This document shows, piece by piece, positions 43,996 through 51,704 of a stretch of 64,000 bases of DNA. How positions within the stretch are numbered: the stretch's first letter is position 1; each line of letters begins with the position of its first letter. The position numbers and the translations under genes were made by a program. The notes beneath the pieces were generated by a model, which did not search any database, was not told the DNA's origin, and was given only the letters and a program-made list of their open reading frames with translations. The stretch lies in contig NZ_BMNT01000038.1 in NCBI RefSeq assembly GCF_014646695.1, forward strand, positions 33,580-97,579, given 5' to 3'. Origin of the DNA: Sphaerisporangium melleum. GTDB lineage: Bacteria; Actinomycetota; Actinomycetes; Streptosporangiales; Streptosporangiaceae.

Positions 43996-44059
43996 CATGC
44001 ACAAGCCGGTCGGACGATCCCCGTCCGACGCCTGGAAGATCCCATTGGAGGTGAGCCCC

Positions 44060-44395
44060 GTGAAGCTGATGTCCATGACGCCCGCCATGCCGTGGCTCGC
44101 CTTCCCGTGTGCCGATGGCATGCACGACACGACCGCCGCCGGTCTCGGTGTCGCTCGCCATGCCGCTGCCATCGCCATGCCCGCCCTCGGCCTCACCGCC
44201 GATGGGCCGGCCAAACTCCGGCAGGAGAAGTCCGTCCGCGTCCAGGCCGACGCGGCGGTCATCGCCTACGGAGCCACCGCCCAGGTCGCCGGCTACGCGG
44301 CTGCTTTCCGCCGCCCGGCCGACGACGCGACCCCGAGCACCGCCAATGGTGGGGTGCAGGGTCCGCCACCCTGGAGGCGACCGGTCATAACCTGA
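44060..44395 (+). CDS. Upstream leader ORF of whiB7 (attenuation peptide)
   Basis: A 111-codon frame with a strong ribosome binding site (GGAGGTGA, 7 nt before GTG). Its final codons (PPPWRRPVIT) run through the 5' arm of the antiterminator and stop inside the following hairpin. The peptide is Ala-rich with no domain. Leader-ORF-controlled attenuation is established for whiB7/wblC in actinobacteria: normal translation lets the terminator form, and ribosome-targeting drugs relieve it. It is long for a leader peptide; internal ATG codons (for example 44087) could give a shorter form. Confidence 0.65.
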   Translation: MKLMSMTPAMPWLAFPCADGMHDTTAAGLGVARHAAAIAMPALGLTADGPAKLRQEKSVRVQADAAVIAYGATAQVAGYAAAFRRPADDATPSTANGGVQGPPPWRRPVIT

Positions 44396-44459
44396 CCGGT
44401 CGAAACACCGCCTCCAGGCCGCGGATCCGTACCCAGGATCCGCGGCCTTCTTGTTTTTT
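44370..44459 (+). promoter_or_regulatory. whiB7 attenuator: antiterminator and terminator
   Basis: Antiterminator: CCTGGAGGCG (44370-44379) pairs with CGCCTCCAGG (44409-44418), enclosing a 7-bp hairpin (44380-44386 with 44394-44400). Terminator: a perfect 12-bp stem (44417-44428 with 44436-44447) with a 7-nt loop and a T-rich tract (44448-44459). The two share bases 44417-44418, so they compete. The leader ORF stop (44393-44395) lies within the antiterminator. Confidence 0.85.
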
Positions 44460-44527
44460 CCGCCGCCAGATCCGACCACCACCCAAGAGGTAATGCCCCG
44501 ATCAACCAGTACAGAAAGGTGACGCAG

Positions 44528-44797
44528 ATGGCGGTTTGGACGACCACGGACCTGGTCGACGAAGCCGATATCCCGTGTCGTACCGACCCCGACCTGTGGT
44601 TCGCCGAGTCCCCGGAGGACGTCGAGTTCGCCAAGACCCTCTGCGGAGGGTGCCCGATCCAGAAGGCCTGCCTCGCCCGCGCGCTGGAGCGCGGGGAGCC
44701 GTGGGGCGTCTGGGGCGGCGAGCTCGTCCTGCGCGGAGCCGTCGTTCCGAGGAAGAGGCCGCGGGGCCGTCCCCGCAAGACTCCGGTCGCAGCCTGA
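44528..44797 (+). CDS. whiB7: WhiB7, Fe-S transcriptional activator of intrinsic antibiotic resistance
   Basis: 89 residues with the four 4Fe-4S cysteines (about 17, 39, 42, 48; the last three as CGGCPIQKAC), the GVWGGE turn (60-65) and a C-terminal AT-hook RPRGRPRK that identifies WhiB7 among the Wbl proteins. With SigA it activates resistance genes (efflux, ribosome protection, modification) in response to translation inhibitors. ATG at 44528 follows AAAGGTG. It sits behind its own promoter and attenuator next to uvrD2, as in mycobacteria. Confidence 0.97.
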   Translation: MAVWTTTDLVDEADIPCRTDPDLWFAESPEDVEFAKTLCGGCPIQKACLARALERGEPWGVWGGELVLRGAVVPRKRPRGRPRKTPVAA

Positions 44798-44841
44798 CCA
44801 CCCGTACCACCCACCGTTCCACCTTAAGAAAGGCCACCACG

Positions 44842-45036
44842 ATGAGCTTCCTGCCTACCTGGAGCAACGAGATCCCGTTTATCCGCCAAGAACTGGTGCG
44901 GGACCGAATACGAACGTTGCACCACGAGGCCGAGCAGCAACGTCTCGTGCTCCATCTCATGCGGGTGAAGCGCGCCCGCAAGCGGGCCGAGCGTGCCTCC
45001 CTCCGTCTCAGGCACGCCCTGACCCGTCTCGCCTGA
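44842..45036 (+). CDS. Small basic protein downstream of whiB7
   Basis: 64 residues, mostly helical and highly basic in its second half (RVKRARKRAERASLRLRHAL). The ATG follows AAGAAAGGCCACC, 44 bp after the whiB7 stop, without an intervening terminator. It probably shares the whiB7 transcript and would then be induced by antibiotics. A ribosome- or nucleic-acid-binding role is conceivable from composition but unproven. Confidence 0.65.
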   Translation: MSFLPTWSNEIPFIRQELVRDRIRTLHHEAEQQRLVLHLMRVKRARKRAERASLRLRHALTRLA

Positions 45037-45041
45037 CCCTC

Positions 45042-45075
45042 CGGGCACACCTCCGCCGGCCGGCCGGTGTGCCCG
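45042..45075 (+). terminator. Probable terminator of the whiB7 operon
   Basis: CGGGCACACC (45042-45051) pairs with GGTGTGCCCG (45066-45075), with a self-complementary CCGGCCGGCCGG loop region. It starts 6 nt after the stop of the small basic gene. Confidence 0.7.
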
Positions 45076-45101
45076 CCGGGTCCGGCGCGGCCCGAACACT
45101 C

Positions 45102-45153
45102 CGGGACACTGCCCTCGGCTCTCCCGCCCGCCCGGCCACCATGCCGGGCGGGC
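45102..45153 (+). repeat. Hairpin-bearing direct repeat, copy A
   Basis: Copy A of a 52-54 bp imperfect repeat; it ends in a perfect 10-bp stem (45127-45136 with 45143-45152) with loop CACCAT. Copy B is at 45211-45264. Confidence 0.7.
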
Positions 45154-45210
45154 CTCGCCGCGTGGTGTGGTGTTCCTGCCTGGTCAGGGCGCCGGCCGTG
45201 CCGCTGAGCC

Positions 45211-45264
45211 CGGGGCACTGCCTTCGGCTCGACCAAGCCCGCCCGGTCACCATGCCGGGCGGGC
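45211..45264 (+). repeat. Hairpin-bearing direct repeat, copy B
   Basis: Copy B matches copy A over CGGGRCACTGCCYTCGGCTC and the hairpin (45237-45246 with 45255-45264; the loop retains CACCAT), differing by a few substitutions and a 2-bp insertion. Confidence 0.7.
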
Positions 45265-45297
45265 GTCGGCGTTCGCCGGTGCTAGATGCACGAACAT

Positions 45298-45328
45298 GCC
45301 CCCGCCGGCCCACCGGTCCGGCGGGGGC
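45298..45328. terminator. GC-rich hairpin, possible terminator
   Basis: A perfect 11-bp stem (45298-45308 with 45318-45328) with a 9-nt loop, 90 bp upstream of the methyltransferase gene; no U-tract. Confidence 0.45.
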
Positions 45329-45417
45329 GTCGGCGTGCCCACCGCCGTCCGGCGATCGCGTTGCCTTCGCCGGCGTTCGGGCATGATGGGCTCACCGCGA
45401 AGCGAGGGGAGACGACC

Positions 45418-46656
45418 ATGGCTCGGCCCGGGCATCCCGGCGCGGACGAACTCGCGGAGCTGCGGCGCCGGCTCGTCGAGCTGGTGCGCGAGCGGGGCGG
45501 GGCGGTGACCGCGGAGGTGGCCGAGGCACTGACGTCGGTGCCGCGGCACACGTTCCTGCCCGGGACGCCTCCCGAGGCGGCCTACGACGACCAGCCCATC
45601 GTCACCAAACGCGACGCAGAAGGACGGCCGGTCAGCTCCTCCTCCCAGCCGACGATCATGGCGATCATGCTCGACCAGCTCGGCGTCGAGCCCGGCCACC
45701 GGGTGCTGGAGATCGGCGCCGGGACCGGCTACAACGCCGCGCTCATGGCGTACATCACCGGCCCGCGCGGGGAGGTGGTGAGCGTCGACATCGATCAGGA
45801 CCTGGTCGACGCGGCACGCGAGCACCTGGACGAGGCCGGATACCCGCAGGTGCGCGTGGTCCGCGCGGACGGGGCGGCCGGGTTCGCCGAGCGGGCGCCG
45901 TACGACCGGGTCATCGCCACGGTCGGGGTGTGGGACCTTGAGCCCGCGTGGCTCGACCAGCTCGCCCCCGGCGGGCGGATCGTCGTTCCGCTCGACCTGC
46001 GCGGCGTGCAGTGCTCGGTGGCGCTGGAACGCGCGGACGGACGCTGGACCAGCAGGTCGGTCATGCCGTGCGGTTTCATGCGGATGCGCGGCGTCGCCGC
46101 CGGCCCCGAGCGCTCTTACGTGCTGGACGCCGACCGCCGGCTCGTCCTGGAATCACCCGCCGGACGCGAGCTCGACGTCGCCGCGACCCGGGCGCTGCTG
46201 GCCGAGCCGGCCGTCGAGCGGGACACCGGGGTGACCGCCGGTTCCGCCGATGTCATCGCCGGGCTCAACCTGTGGCTGGCGATGCACGAGCAGGACTGGT
46301 GCACCGTGACCGAGGCCGGCACCTCCGGGGTGCTCCGGCAGCCGCCGCTGTCCCTCCAGCCGTTCAGGCTCACCCACGGCATCACCGGCGATGACGGGCT
46401 CGCCGTGCTGCGGCGCGGTCCTGGTACGGACGCGTCCTTCGATCTGGTCGCCGCCGGTCACGGTCCCGGCGGCGGCGCCCTGGCCGAGCGGCTCGCGGCG
46501 CACGTCCGCCGGTGGGCGGCCGCCGGCCGCCCCGCCAGCACCGCCCTCTACCTGGACGCCTATCCCCGGGCCACCCCCGACGACGCGATGCGCGGTGACG
46601 CGGTGATCGACAAGACCCACACCCGCCTCGCCCTCTCCTGGCCGCACCCGCTCTGA
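45418..46656 (+). CDS. Protein-L-isoaspartate O-methyltransferase-like protein with C-terminal extension
   Basis: 412 residues. The N-terminal half is a PCMT-type SAM methyltransferase: RHTFLPGTPPEAAYDDQPIVTK, SSSSQPTIMAIMLDQL, SAM loop LEIGAGTGYNAALMAYI (about 95-112), VDIDQDLVDAA and APYDRVIATVGVWDLEP. The C-terminal 190 residues (ERSYVLDADRRLVLESPAGRE and following) are not present in classical repair enzymes. Similar long forms accompany some lanthipeptide (FxLD-type) clusters, but no precursor or lanthionine synthetase is near. Substrate unknown. ATG at 45418 follows AGGGGAGACGACC. Confidence 0.85.
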   Translation: MARPGHPGADELAELRRRLVELVRERGGAVTAEVAEALTSVPRHTFLPGTPPEAAYDDQPIVTKRDAEGRPVSSSSQPTIMAIMLDQLGVEPGHRVLEIGAGTGYNAALMAYITGPRGEVVSVDIDQDLVDAAREHLDEAGYPQVRVVRADGAAGFAERAPYDRVIATVGVWDLEPAWLDQLAPGGRIVVPLDLRGVQCSVALERADGRWTSRSVMPCGFMRMRGVAAGPERSYVLDADRRLVLESPAGRELDVAATRALLAEPAVERDTGVTAGSADVIAGLNLWLAMHEQDWCTVTEAGTSGVLRQPPLSLQPFRLTHGITGDDGLAVLRRGPGTDASFDLVAAGHGPGGGALAERLAAHVRRWAAAGRPASTALYLDAYPRATPDDAMRGDAVIDKTHTRLALSWPHPL

Positions 46657-46694
46657 CCCGGCGTCCAGCTGTGGCGGGGTGGAGCCCGGAGTCG

Positions 46695-48005
46695 TCAGGT
46701 CTGGTCGGCGAAGCCGGGGACCCAGCGCATCACCTCGTCACGGAACCGGGCCGTGGCGCCGAGCTGGCACAGCACGCCGATGCCCGCGGCGTGCACACGG
46801 TGGATCAGCACGTACGACGGAGGCAGGTTGAGCTGGCGCACCACGTTGTTCGGGCGCAGGTCGGTGACCGTCGCGACCTGCTGCTGCAGCCACTCGCGGC
46901 TGAAGGTGAACTCCTCCACCTGGGTCGGCTCGACGTAGGGGGCGAGGAAGGCCCGCAGCGCCTCCACGTCCACCTCGATGTGCGGGCGGATGAACCCCTC
47001 GTCGCGCAGTCCCTGGACGACGGCAGCCATGTCGCCCTTGTTGAAGATGCGGGTCAGCGTGCCGAAGGCCTCCGGGTAGCCGTCCGGCAGGCGGTTCACC
47101 GCGCCGAAGTCGAGCACGCCCAGCCGGCCGTCCGGGAGGATGCGGAAGTTGCCGGGGTGCGGGTCGGCGTGCAGCATGCCCGCCCGGGCGGGTGAGCTGA
47201 ACAGGAACCGCACGAACAGCAGGCCGGCCCGGTCGCGCTGCTCCTTGGTGCCGGCCGTGATGATCTTGGAGAGTGGCGTGCCGTCCATCCACTCGCTGAC
47301 GATGATCTGCTCGTTGGCCGCGACGACGTCCGGCACGCAGAAGTCGGGGTCGCCGTAGTAGGCGGTGGCGAAGGCGTGCTGGGCCTCCGCCTCGCGGAGG
47401 TAGTCGAGCTCCTCGGCCACCCGCTCCCGCAACTCGCCCAGCACCGCCTTGATGTCGAGCCCCGGCAGCAGCACTCCGAAGAGCTTGCCCAGCCTGGCGA
47501 GCTGGTTGAAGTCGGCCAGCAGCGCCTTGCCCGCCCCCGGATACTGGATCTTGACGGCGACCTGGCGGCCGTCCTGCCAGACCGCCTTGTGCACCTGCCC
47601 GATGGAGGCGGCGGCCGTGGGCGTGTCCTCGAAGCTCAGGAAGTGCTCGCGCCAGCCGTCCCCGAGTTGCTCGGCGAGGACGGCGTGCACCGTCGAGGCC
47701 GGCAGGGGCGGCGCGGCGTCCTGCAGCCGGGTCAGTGTCGCGCGGTAGGGCCCGGCGATCTCGGGCGGCAGCGCGGCCTCGAAGATCGACAGGGCCTGGC
47801 CGAGCTTCATCGCCCCGCCCTTGAGCTCGCCGAGAACCTTGAAGATCTGCTCGGAGGTGCGCTGCTGGATCTCCTGCGCGACGATCTCGGCCGGCTTCCC
47901 GCCGATGCGCTTGCCGATGCCCAGGGCGGTGCGGCCGGCGAATCCCAGAGGCAGGGTCGCCAGCTTGGCCGAACGCGTCACGGCGTGCTGCGGGAAGTCG
48001 CTCAC
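46695..48005 (-). CDS. ABC1/UbiB-family atypical kinase (AarF-like)
   Basis: 436 residues with the ABC1 signature series: LKGGAMKLGQALSI (KxGQ, about 61-74), TAAASIGQVHKAVW (A-rich loop, about 130), VAVKIQYPG, SEWMDGTPL, HADPHPGNF (catalytic, about 290) and VLDFGAV. Family members bind ATP and support quinone or lipid metabolism. The mycobacterial counterpart Rv3197 lies beside whiB7 and is linked to macrolide resistance. GTG start overlaps the stop of the ThiF-like gene (GTGA), indicating co-translation. Confidence 0.92.
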   Translation of the reverse strand: MSDFPQHAVTRSAKLATLPLGFAGRTALGIGKRIGGKPAEIVAQEIQQRTSEQIFKVLGELKGGAMKLGQALSIFEAALPPEIAGPYRATLTRLQDAAPPLPASTVHAVLAEQLGDGWREHFLSFEDTPTAAASIGQVHKAVWQDGRQVAVKIQYPGAGKALLADFNQLARLGKLFGVLLPGLDIKAVLGELRERVAEELDYLREAEAQHAFATAYYGDPDFCVPDVVAANEQIIVSEWMDGTPLSKIITAGTKEQRDRAGLLFVRFLFSSPARAGMLHADPHPGNFRILPDGRLGVLDFGAVNRLPDGYPEAFGTLTRIFNKGDMAAVVQGLRDEGFIRPHIEVDVEALRAFLAPYVEPTQVEEFTFSREWLQQQVATVTDLRPNNVVRQLNLPPSYVLIHRVHAAGIGVLCQLGATARFRDEVMRWVPGFADQT

Positions 48006-49180
48006 GCGACCATTGTTAGCGGACCAAAGTGGTTTCGACTACAACGACATTGCGGATGAGCCCGCCAGCTGCGTTTTTTCCAACGCCAATCAGGCATTAC
48101 GTCAACTGTGCTGTTGGTCACAGTAGGCTCCAGGCCGTCGACACAACCCAGCGCCTCGGCCGCCGCGTGCGCCGCTACCAGCGTTGACAGCACGGTGCCG
48201 CAGGCGATCTCACCAGCGGGGAAACCACCGAGCCGGGCACCCAGCATCGGCCACGAGGGGTCTCGGTCGCGACGGGTCAGCTCCAGGCAGCGCAGGCAGG
48301 AGGTGACTCCGGGAAGCACGAGCGGGCCGACCGAGCCCACGCCCTCGCCGGCCGTCGCCAGCAGGTGCGGCAGGCCCAGCGTCACCAGCTCGTGGGTCAC
48401 AAGGGCGTCCAGCGGGCCCACCGGCGCCAGAACCACCAGATCAGGACGGTGGGCGCCGTCGGCGAGATGCGCGGCGGTGCGCCCGGCCCACGCGTTGACC
48501 CCGGGCGCCACCCGGCGGGCCGCGGCCACCGCGCCGTCCTCCCGGGGGCGGCCGGCGTCGGCGAACGACAGCCCGCCCGGCACGACGTCCTCGTGCCGGG
48601 CCGTCCCGGGATCGACCACGCACAGGTGACCGACGCCCGAGGCGGCCAGCAGCACCGCGACCTGGGCGCCGACCCGCCCGGCGCCGATCACCCGGACGCA
48701 CGCGGCACGGCGGCGCGCCAGCGCGGCGAGGCCGCCATCCCCCGCGTCCACGGTGGACAGCGACAGAGCGTCGAGATCGGGCCCGAGACGGTCGCGTTCG
48801 TCCATCCCGATGTCGCTCAGCGCCGCGGGGCGCGTGGCGGCGTCGTCGAGCACGCCATGCTGGGCCAGCAGCCCCACGACCCCCCGGACGGTGCCCTCGT
48901 CGAGATCGGCCGAGGCGATCAACTCGTCCAGCGTGCGGGTGCCGTCCAGAGCTTCGACCAGGCTGCGCACGGGCGGCTCCAAATCGGTGAGCACGACCGC
49001 GCGCAGCGGATGGACGCCGAACTGCAGGGTGCGCTCGTCCCGGCACAGACGGCGCAGCGCGGGCTTGAGCCGCGGGCGGACGGGGGCCGGCCGGGGCCGG
49101 CGGCGGCGAGGCGAGAAGGAAGGGAGGAAGGTCACGGGCGCGAGCGTCGCACACGCGCCGCCCCGCCGGTCGCCGTTCAT
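48002..49180 (-). CDS. ThiF/E1-like protein with N-terminal peptide-binding-like domain
   Basis: 392 residues. The first 110 residues resemble the winged-helix leader-binding region seen in RiPP cyclodehydratase partners (SLVEALDGTRTLDELIA, VRGVVGLLAQHGVLDD). The rest is an E1/ThiF Rossmann domain: VRVIGAGRVGAQVAVLLA (about 165), VVDPGTARHEDVVPGG, LVLAPVGPLDALVTHELV, with zinc-binding SCLRC (about 300) and CRC near the C-terminus. No RiPP enzymes are nearby. It overlaps the ABC1 kinase gene, and the pairing is kept beside whiB7 in other actinobacteria. Start uncertain (ATG 49180 or GTG 49186). Confidence 0.82.
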   Translation of the reverse strand: MNGDRRGGACATLAPVTFLPSFSPRRRRPRPAPVRPRLKPALRRLCRDERTLQFGVHPLRAVVLTDLEPPVRSLVEALDGTRTLDELIASADLDEGTVRGVVGLLAQHGVLDDAATRPAALSDIGMDERDRLGPDLDALSLSTVDAGDGGLAALARRRAACVRVIGAGRVGAQVAVLLAASGVGHLCVVDPGTARHEDVVPGGLSFADAGRPREDGAVAAARRVAPGVNAWAGRTAAHLADGAHRPDLVVLAPVGPLDALVTHELVTLGLPHLLATAGEGVGSVGPLVLPGVTSCLRCLELTRRDRDPSWPMLGARLGGFPAGEIACGTVLSTLVAAHAAAEALGCVDGLEPTVTNSTVDVMPDWRWKKRSWRAHPQCRCSRNHFGPLTMVA

Positions 49181-49267
49181 CCCCACCTGTGGACAACTCT
49201 CGCGCGGTTCTCACCGCGAGCGGCGCCATCATGTGAGACCCGTGGGAGAGCTGAGTTGGCTGAACAC

Positions 49268-49281
49268 TCAGCGAACGCTGA
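49268..49281. promoter_or_regulatory. Palindrome in divergent promoter region
   Basis: TCAGCG-AA-CGCTGA is a perfect 6+6 palindrome between the divergent ThiF-like and YgjP-like genes, about 65 bp upstream of the latter; operator-like. Confidence 0.4.
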
Positions 49282-49344
49282 TTGACCAGCGAAAACGTCG
49301 TTCACCCCCTGTGGAAATTCGGCACTGTCGGCTACCGTGCATAT

Positions 49345-49860
49345 GTGCCCCCCGAGACAGTCGAGGTCCGCCGGAGTGCACGCCGCCGGCGGACCGTATC
49401 CGCATACCGCGATGGCGACAAGACCATCGTGCTGCTGCCTGCCGGTCTGAGCAGGACAGACGAGGAGCAATGGGTCCGGCGGATGCTCGATCGCCTCGCG
49501 GCCAAGGAGCAGCGCAGGCGGCCGAGCGATGACGACCTGCTCGACCGGGCGCGTGACCTCGCCCTCCGCTATCTCGACGGGACGGCCATGCCGTCCAGCG
49601 TGCGGTGGGCGGAGAACCAGCGGCACCGCTGGGGTTCGTGCACTCCGGACCACGGCACCATACGGCTCTCCACGCGCCTGCGCGGCATGCCCGCCTGGGT
49701 CGTGGACTATGTGATCATGCACGAGCTGGCACACCTGCTGGTGCCCAGCCACGGCCCCCGCTTCTGGACTCTCGTCGAGCGCTACCCTAGGGCCGAACGG
49801 GCACGCGGTTTCCTGGAAGGGTACTCCATGGCGGCCAACGGTTCGGTGGAGGAATGCTGA
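49345..49860 (+). CDS. YgjP-like (SprT/M48-type) zinc metallopeptidase domain protein
   Basis: 171 residues of the DUF45/YgjP family: RRRRTVSAYRDGDKTIVLLP strand region, WGSCTPDHGTIRLSTRL (WGSC motif, about 98), and the zinc site MHELAHLLVPSHGPRFW with HExxH plus third ligand His. A cytoplasmic metal-dependent hydrolase; substrate not known. The GTG at 49345 is favoured because TACCGT (49334-49339) stands 5-6 nt before it, giving a leaderless transcript; a TTG at 49282 would add 21 residues but has no ribosome binding site. The stop overlaps the next gene. Confidence 0.85.
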   Translation: MPPETVEVRRSARRRRTVSAYRDGDKTIVLLPAGLSRTDEEQWVRRMLDRLAAKEQRRRPSDDDLLDRARDLALRYLDGTAMPSSVRWAENQRHRWGSCTPDHGTIRLSTRLRGMPAWVVDYVIMHELAHLLVPSHGPRFWTLVERYPRAERARGFLEGYSMAANGSVEEC

Positions 49861-50498
49861 CCACGCAAGCTGATGGCGGCCCCGCGCACGACGGTACGGG
49901 AAGGGCCGTACGGCTCGCGGCGGTCCTGGTCACGCCGGCCGCGGGCGAGGCCGCGCCGCCCGGAGTGGACCCGGACGAGTTCCTGCTGGCCCTCGCCGAG
50001 GACACCTACGAGATCGTCGCCGGGCTCGACCTGGTGGAGCCGGTCATCCTGGCCGCGGGAGTGGACGGACTGCAGGACATCGCCTGGCCGGGCACCCGTG
50101 TGATCGACCTGCCCGGTTCCGGCGGGGTCACGGAGGCGTTCGCGGCCCTCGCGCCCTACGGCCAGGAGGCCGTGGTGATCAGCGGTGACGCTCCCGACCT
50201 GCCGCCGCTGCTGATCGGCAAGCTGTTCCGTGAGCTCGGCCGGGCGCCGATCGCGGTCTGCCCCGCCTCGGGCGGTGGCGCGGTGGCCGTGGCCGCCCGG
50301 CTGCCGTTCCCCCCGTGGGCCACCGCGGGCCTGGACGACGAGGACATGGTCGCGCGGCTACGCGGGCAGGCGCCGGGCAGGCGCATGGTGGCCACCGGCC
50401 CCGGCTGGCACCGGCTGCGCGTCCCCGCCGACATCGCCCGGCTCGACCCGGGCCTGGAAGGCTGGGACACCACCCGCGCCCTGCTCAGCGGGCACTGA
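49854..50498 (+). CDS. Nucleotidyltransferase/glycosyltransferase-A-like conserved protein
   Basis: 214 residues with a GT-A-like core reminiscent of the DUF2064/CofC/MobA group: LAAVLVTPAAGEAAPPG (N-terminal strand), GVTEAFAALAPYGQEAVVISGDAPDLPPLLI (metal-binding SGDAPDL, about 105-115), VCPASGGGAVAVAAR, and PADIARLDPGLEGWDT near the C-terminus (VPxDIxxLDxxxxxWDT style). The SGDxPD acidic motif supports metal-nucleotide binding; substrate unknown. The ATG overlaps the YgjP-like gene stop by 7 nt. Confidence 0.75.
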   Translation: MLTTQADGGPAHDGTGRAVRLAAVLVTPAAGEAAPPGVDPDEFLLALAEDTYEIVAGLDLVEPVILAAGVDGLQDIAWPGTRVIDLPGSGGVTEAFAALAPYGQEAVVISGDAPDLPPLLIGKLFRELGRAPIAVCPASGGGAVAVAARLPFPPWATAGLDDEDMVARLRGQAPGRRMVATGPGWHRLRVPADIARLDPGLEGWDTTRALLSGH

Positions 50499-50527
50499 CC
50501 GCAGCTGCGGCGCCCGTGAGCAGGCGC

Positions 50528-51538
50528 TCAGCGGGGCGCCGGCAGGGACAGCCGGGTGATCACCGTGCGATGGTCGGTGCGCGGGACGGTGTACACCTGG
50601 TAGTCGAGCACCGAGACCCGCCGGTCGGCCAGCACATGGTCGATCGTGATCATCGGCGGCAGCTTCCGGCCGGCCGGCCAGGTCGGCGTCAGCCCGCGCC
50701 CGGTCACGTCCCCGGCGTCGCGATAACCGCGCGCCACCACGCCCCGCATCTCGGCGTGGTCGAGGCTGGCGTTGAAGTCGCCGGCCAGGATGCGGAACGG
50801 TCCCGACGACGGCCCGGACGGCAGCGCGCGCAGCCCTTCGGTCCACTGGGTGACCTGACGGCCGAGCGGCGGCAGGGTGTGCACGTCGACGAGCTCGACC
50901 TGGGCCCCGCCGGGAAGCGTCAGTTTCGCGGCCGGCATGTTGTGCCCGATCACCGGGAAAAGGCCGTCGAGCGGAGTGATCGGGTGACGGGAGAAGATAC
51001 CGCTGCCCGCCGCGCTCCACTCGTCCTGCAGATGGCGGTAGGGCATGAGGTCCTTCAGCCCGGCGGCGTCCAGCTCGGTCACGGCCGCGGGGGTGAGCTC
51101 CTGGGTGCTCAGCACGTCGGGCTTGTTCCGGCGTACCAGGTCGACGATGGTGCGGGCGTCGCCGTGGCCGAAGAACAGGTTCGACGTCATGACCGTGAAC
51201 GGCACCCCGGACGCCGCGCCGGCCACCGGGACGTCCCCGAAGGCGCGGGGGAGCACGCCGGTGCCGAGCGCGGCGGTCGTGGCGAGCGCCACGACCGTCA
51301 CGGCCTTCTTGCGTGACAGGACCGACAGCAGCACCGGCAGCAGCGAGCCCGCGGCGGCGTACGGCGTGGCCGTCATGATCTGCGCGGGGAACGATCCACG
51401 CTCCAGGCCGCCCATCCGCCAGACCGCCCAGGCGGCGAACGGGGTCACCGCCAGCCAGGCGAGCTTGCCCGAGACACGCAGGCGCCGGCGAGGTGTGACG
51501 ATCACACCCCCCACCGGCGTCTCGGTCGTGGTGTTCAC
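50528..51538 (-). CDS. Membrane-anchored endonuclease/exonuclease/phosphatase (EEP) family protein
   Basis: 336 residues. Two or three N-terminal hydrophobic segments (about 28-45, 56-74, 80-100) anchor an extracellular EEP domain: VMTSNLFFGHGD (Asn), STQELTP (metal Glu, about 170), VDVHTLPP, LAGDFNASLDH (about 265) and TIDHVLAD with TDHRTVITRL (catalytic His). These residues are the full EEP catalytic set, seen in DNase-I-like nucleases and phosphodiesterases. GTG at 51538 is chosen because upstream codons are Arg/Ala shadow sequence; the real substrate is unknown. Confidence 0.85.
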   Translation of the reverse strand: MNTTTETPVGGVIVTPRRRLRVSGKLAWLAVTPFAAWAVWRMGGLERGSFPAQIMTATPYAAAGSLLPVLLSVLSRKKAVTVVALATTAALGTGVLPRAFGDVPVAGAASGVPFTVMTSNLFFGHGDARTIVDLVRRNKPDVLSTQELTPAAVTELDAAGLKDLMPYRHLQDEWSAAGSGIFSRHPITPLDGLFPVIGHNMPAAKLTLPGGAQVELVDVHTLPPLGRQVTQWTEGLRALPSGPSSGPFRILAGDFNASLDHAEMRGVVARGYRDAGDVTGRGLTPTWPAGRKLPPMITIDHVLADRRVSVLDYQVYTVPRTDHRTVITRLSLPAPR

Positions 51539-51704
51539 CCAGAGCCCCCCGGCGTCTTTCCGTCTGTACGTCCTGACCCTATCCAGCGCGCGTATGGCCC
51601 GCGTGAAAGCCGGAGCGCCGCGCGGGGTGTCCGCGAGGAGGAGTCGCACGCGGGCGCCCGGCCTCGCTGCCCGCACCGCTCGCGGCGCCGGCGTGCTCCG
51701 CGCG

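Larger units (their letters stand above)
45037..45417. other. 381-bp non-coding stretch with four consecutive hairpins
   Basis: No gene is supported here. The region holds four GC-rich stem-loops in series (45042-45075, 45127-45152, 45237-45264, 45298-45328), two of which belong to an imperfect direct repeat. The first probably terminates the whiB7 transcript. Confidence 0.6.

Noticed and set aside
45418..46656. FxLD-type lanthipeptide cluster suggested by the long PCMT-like methyltransferase
   Set aside because: No lanthionine synthetase, precursor peptide or transporter is nearby; the 64-residue neighbour lacks Cys and an FxLD motif.
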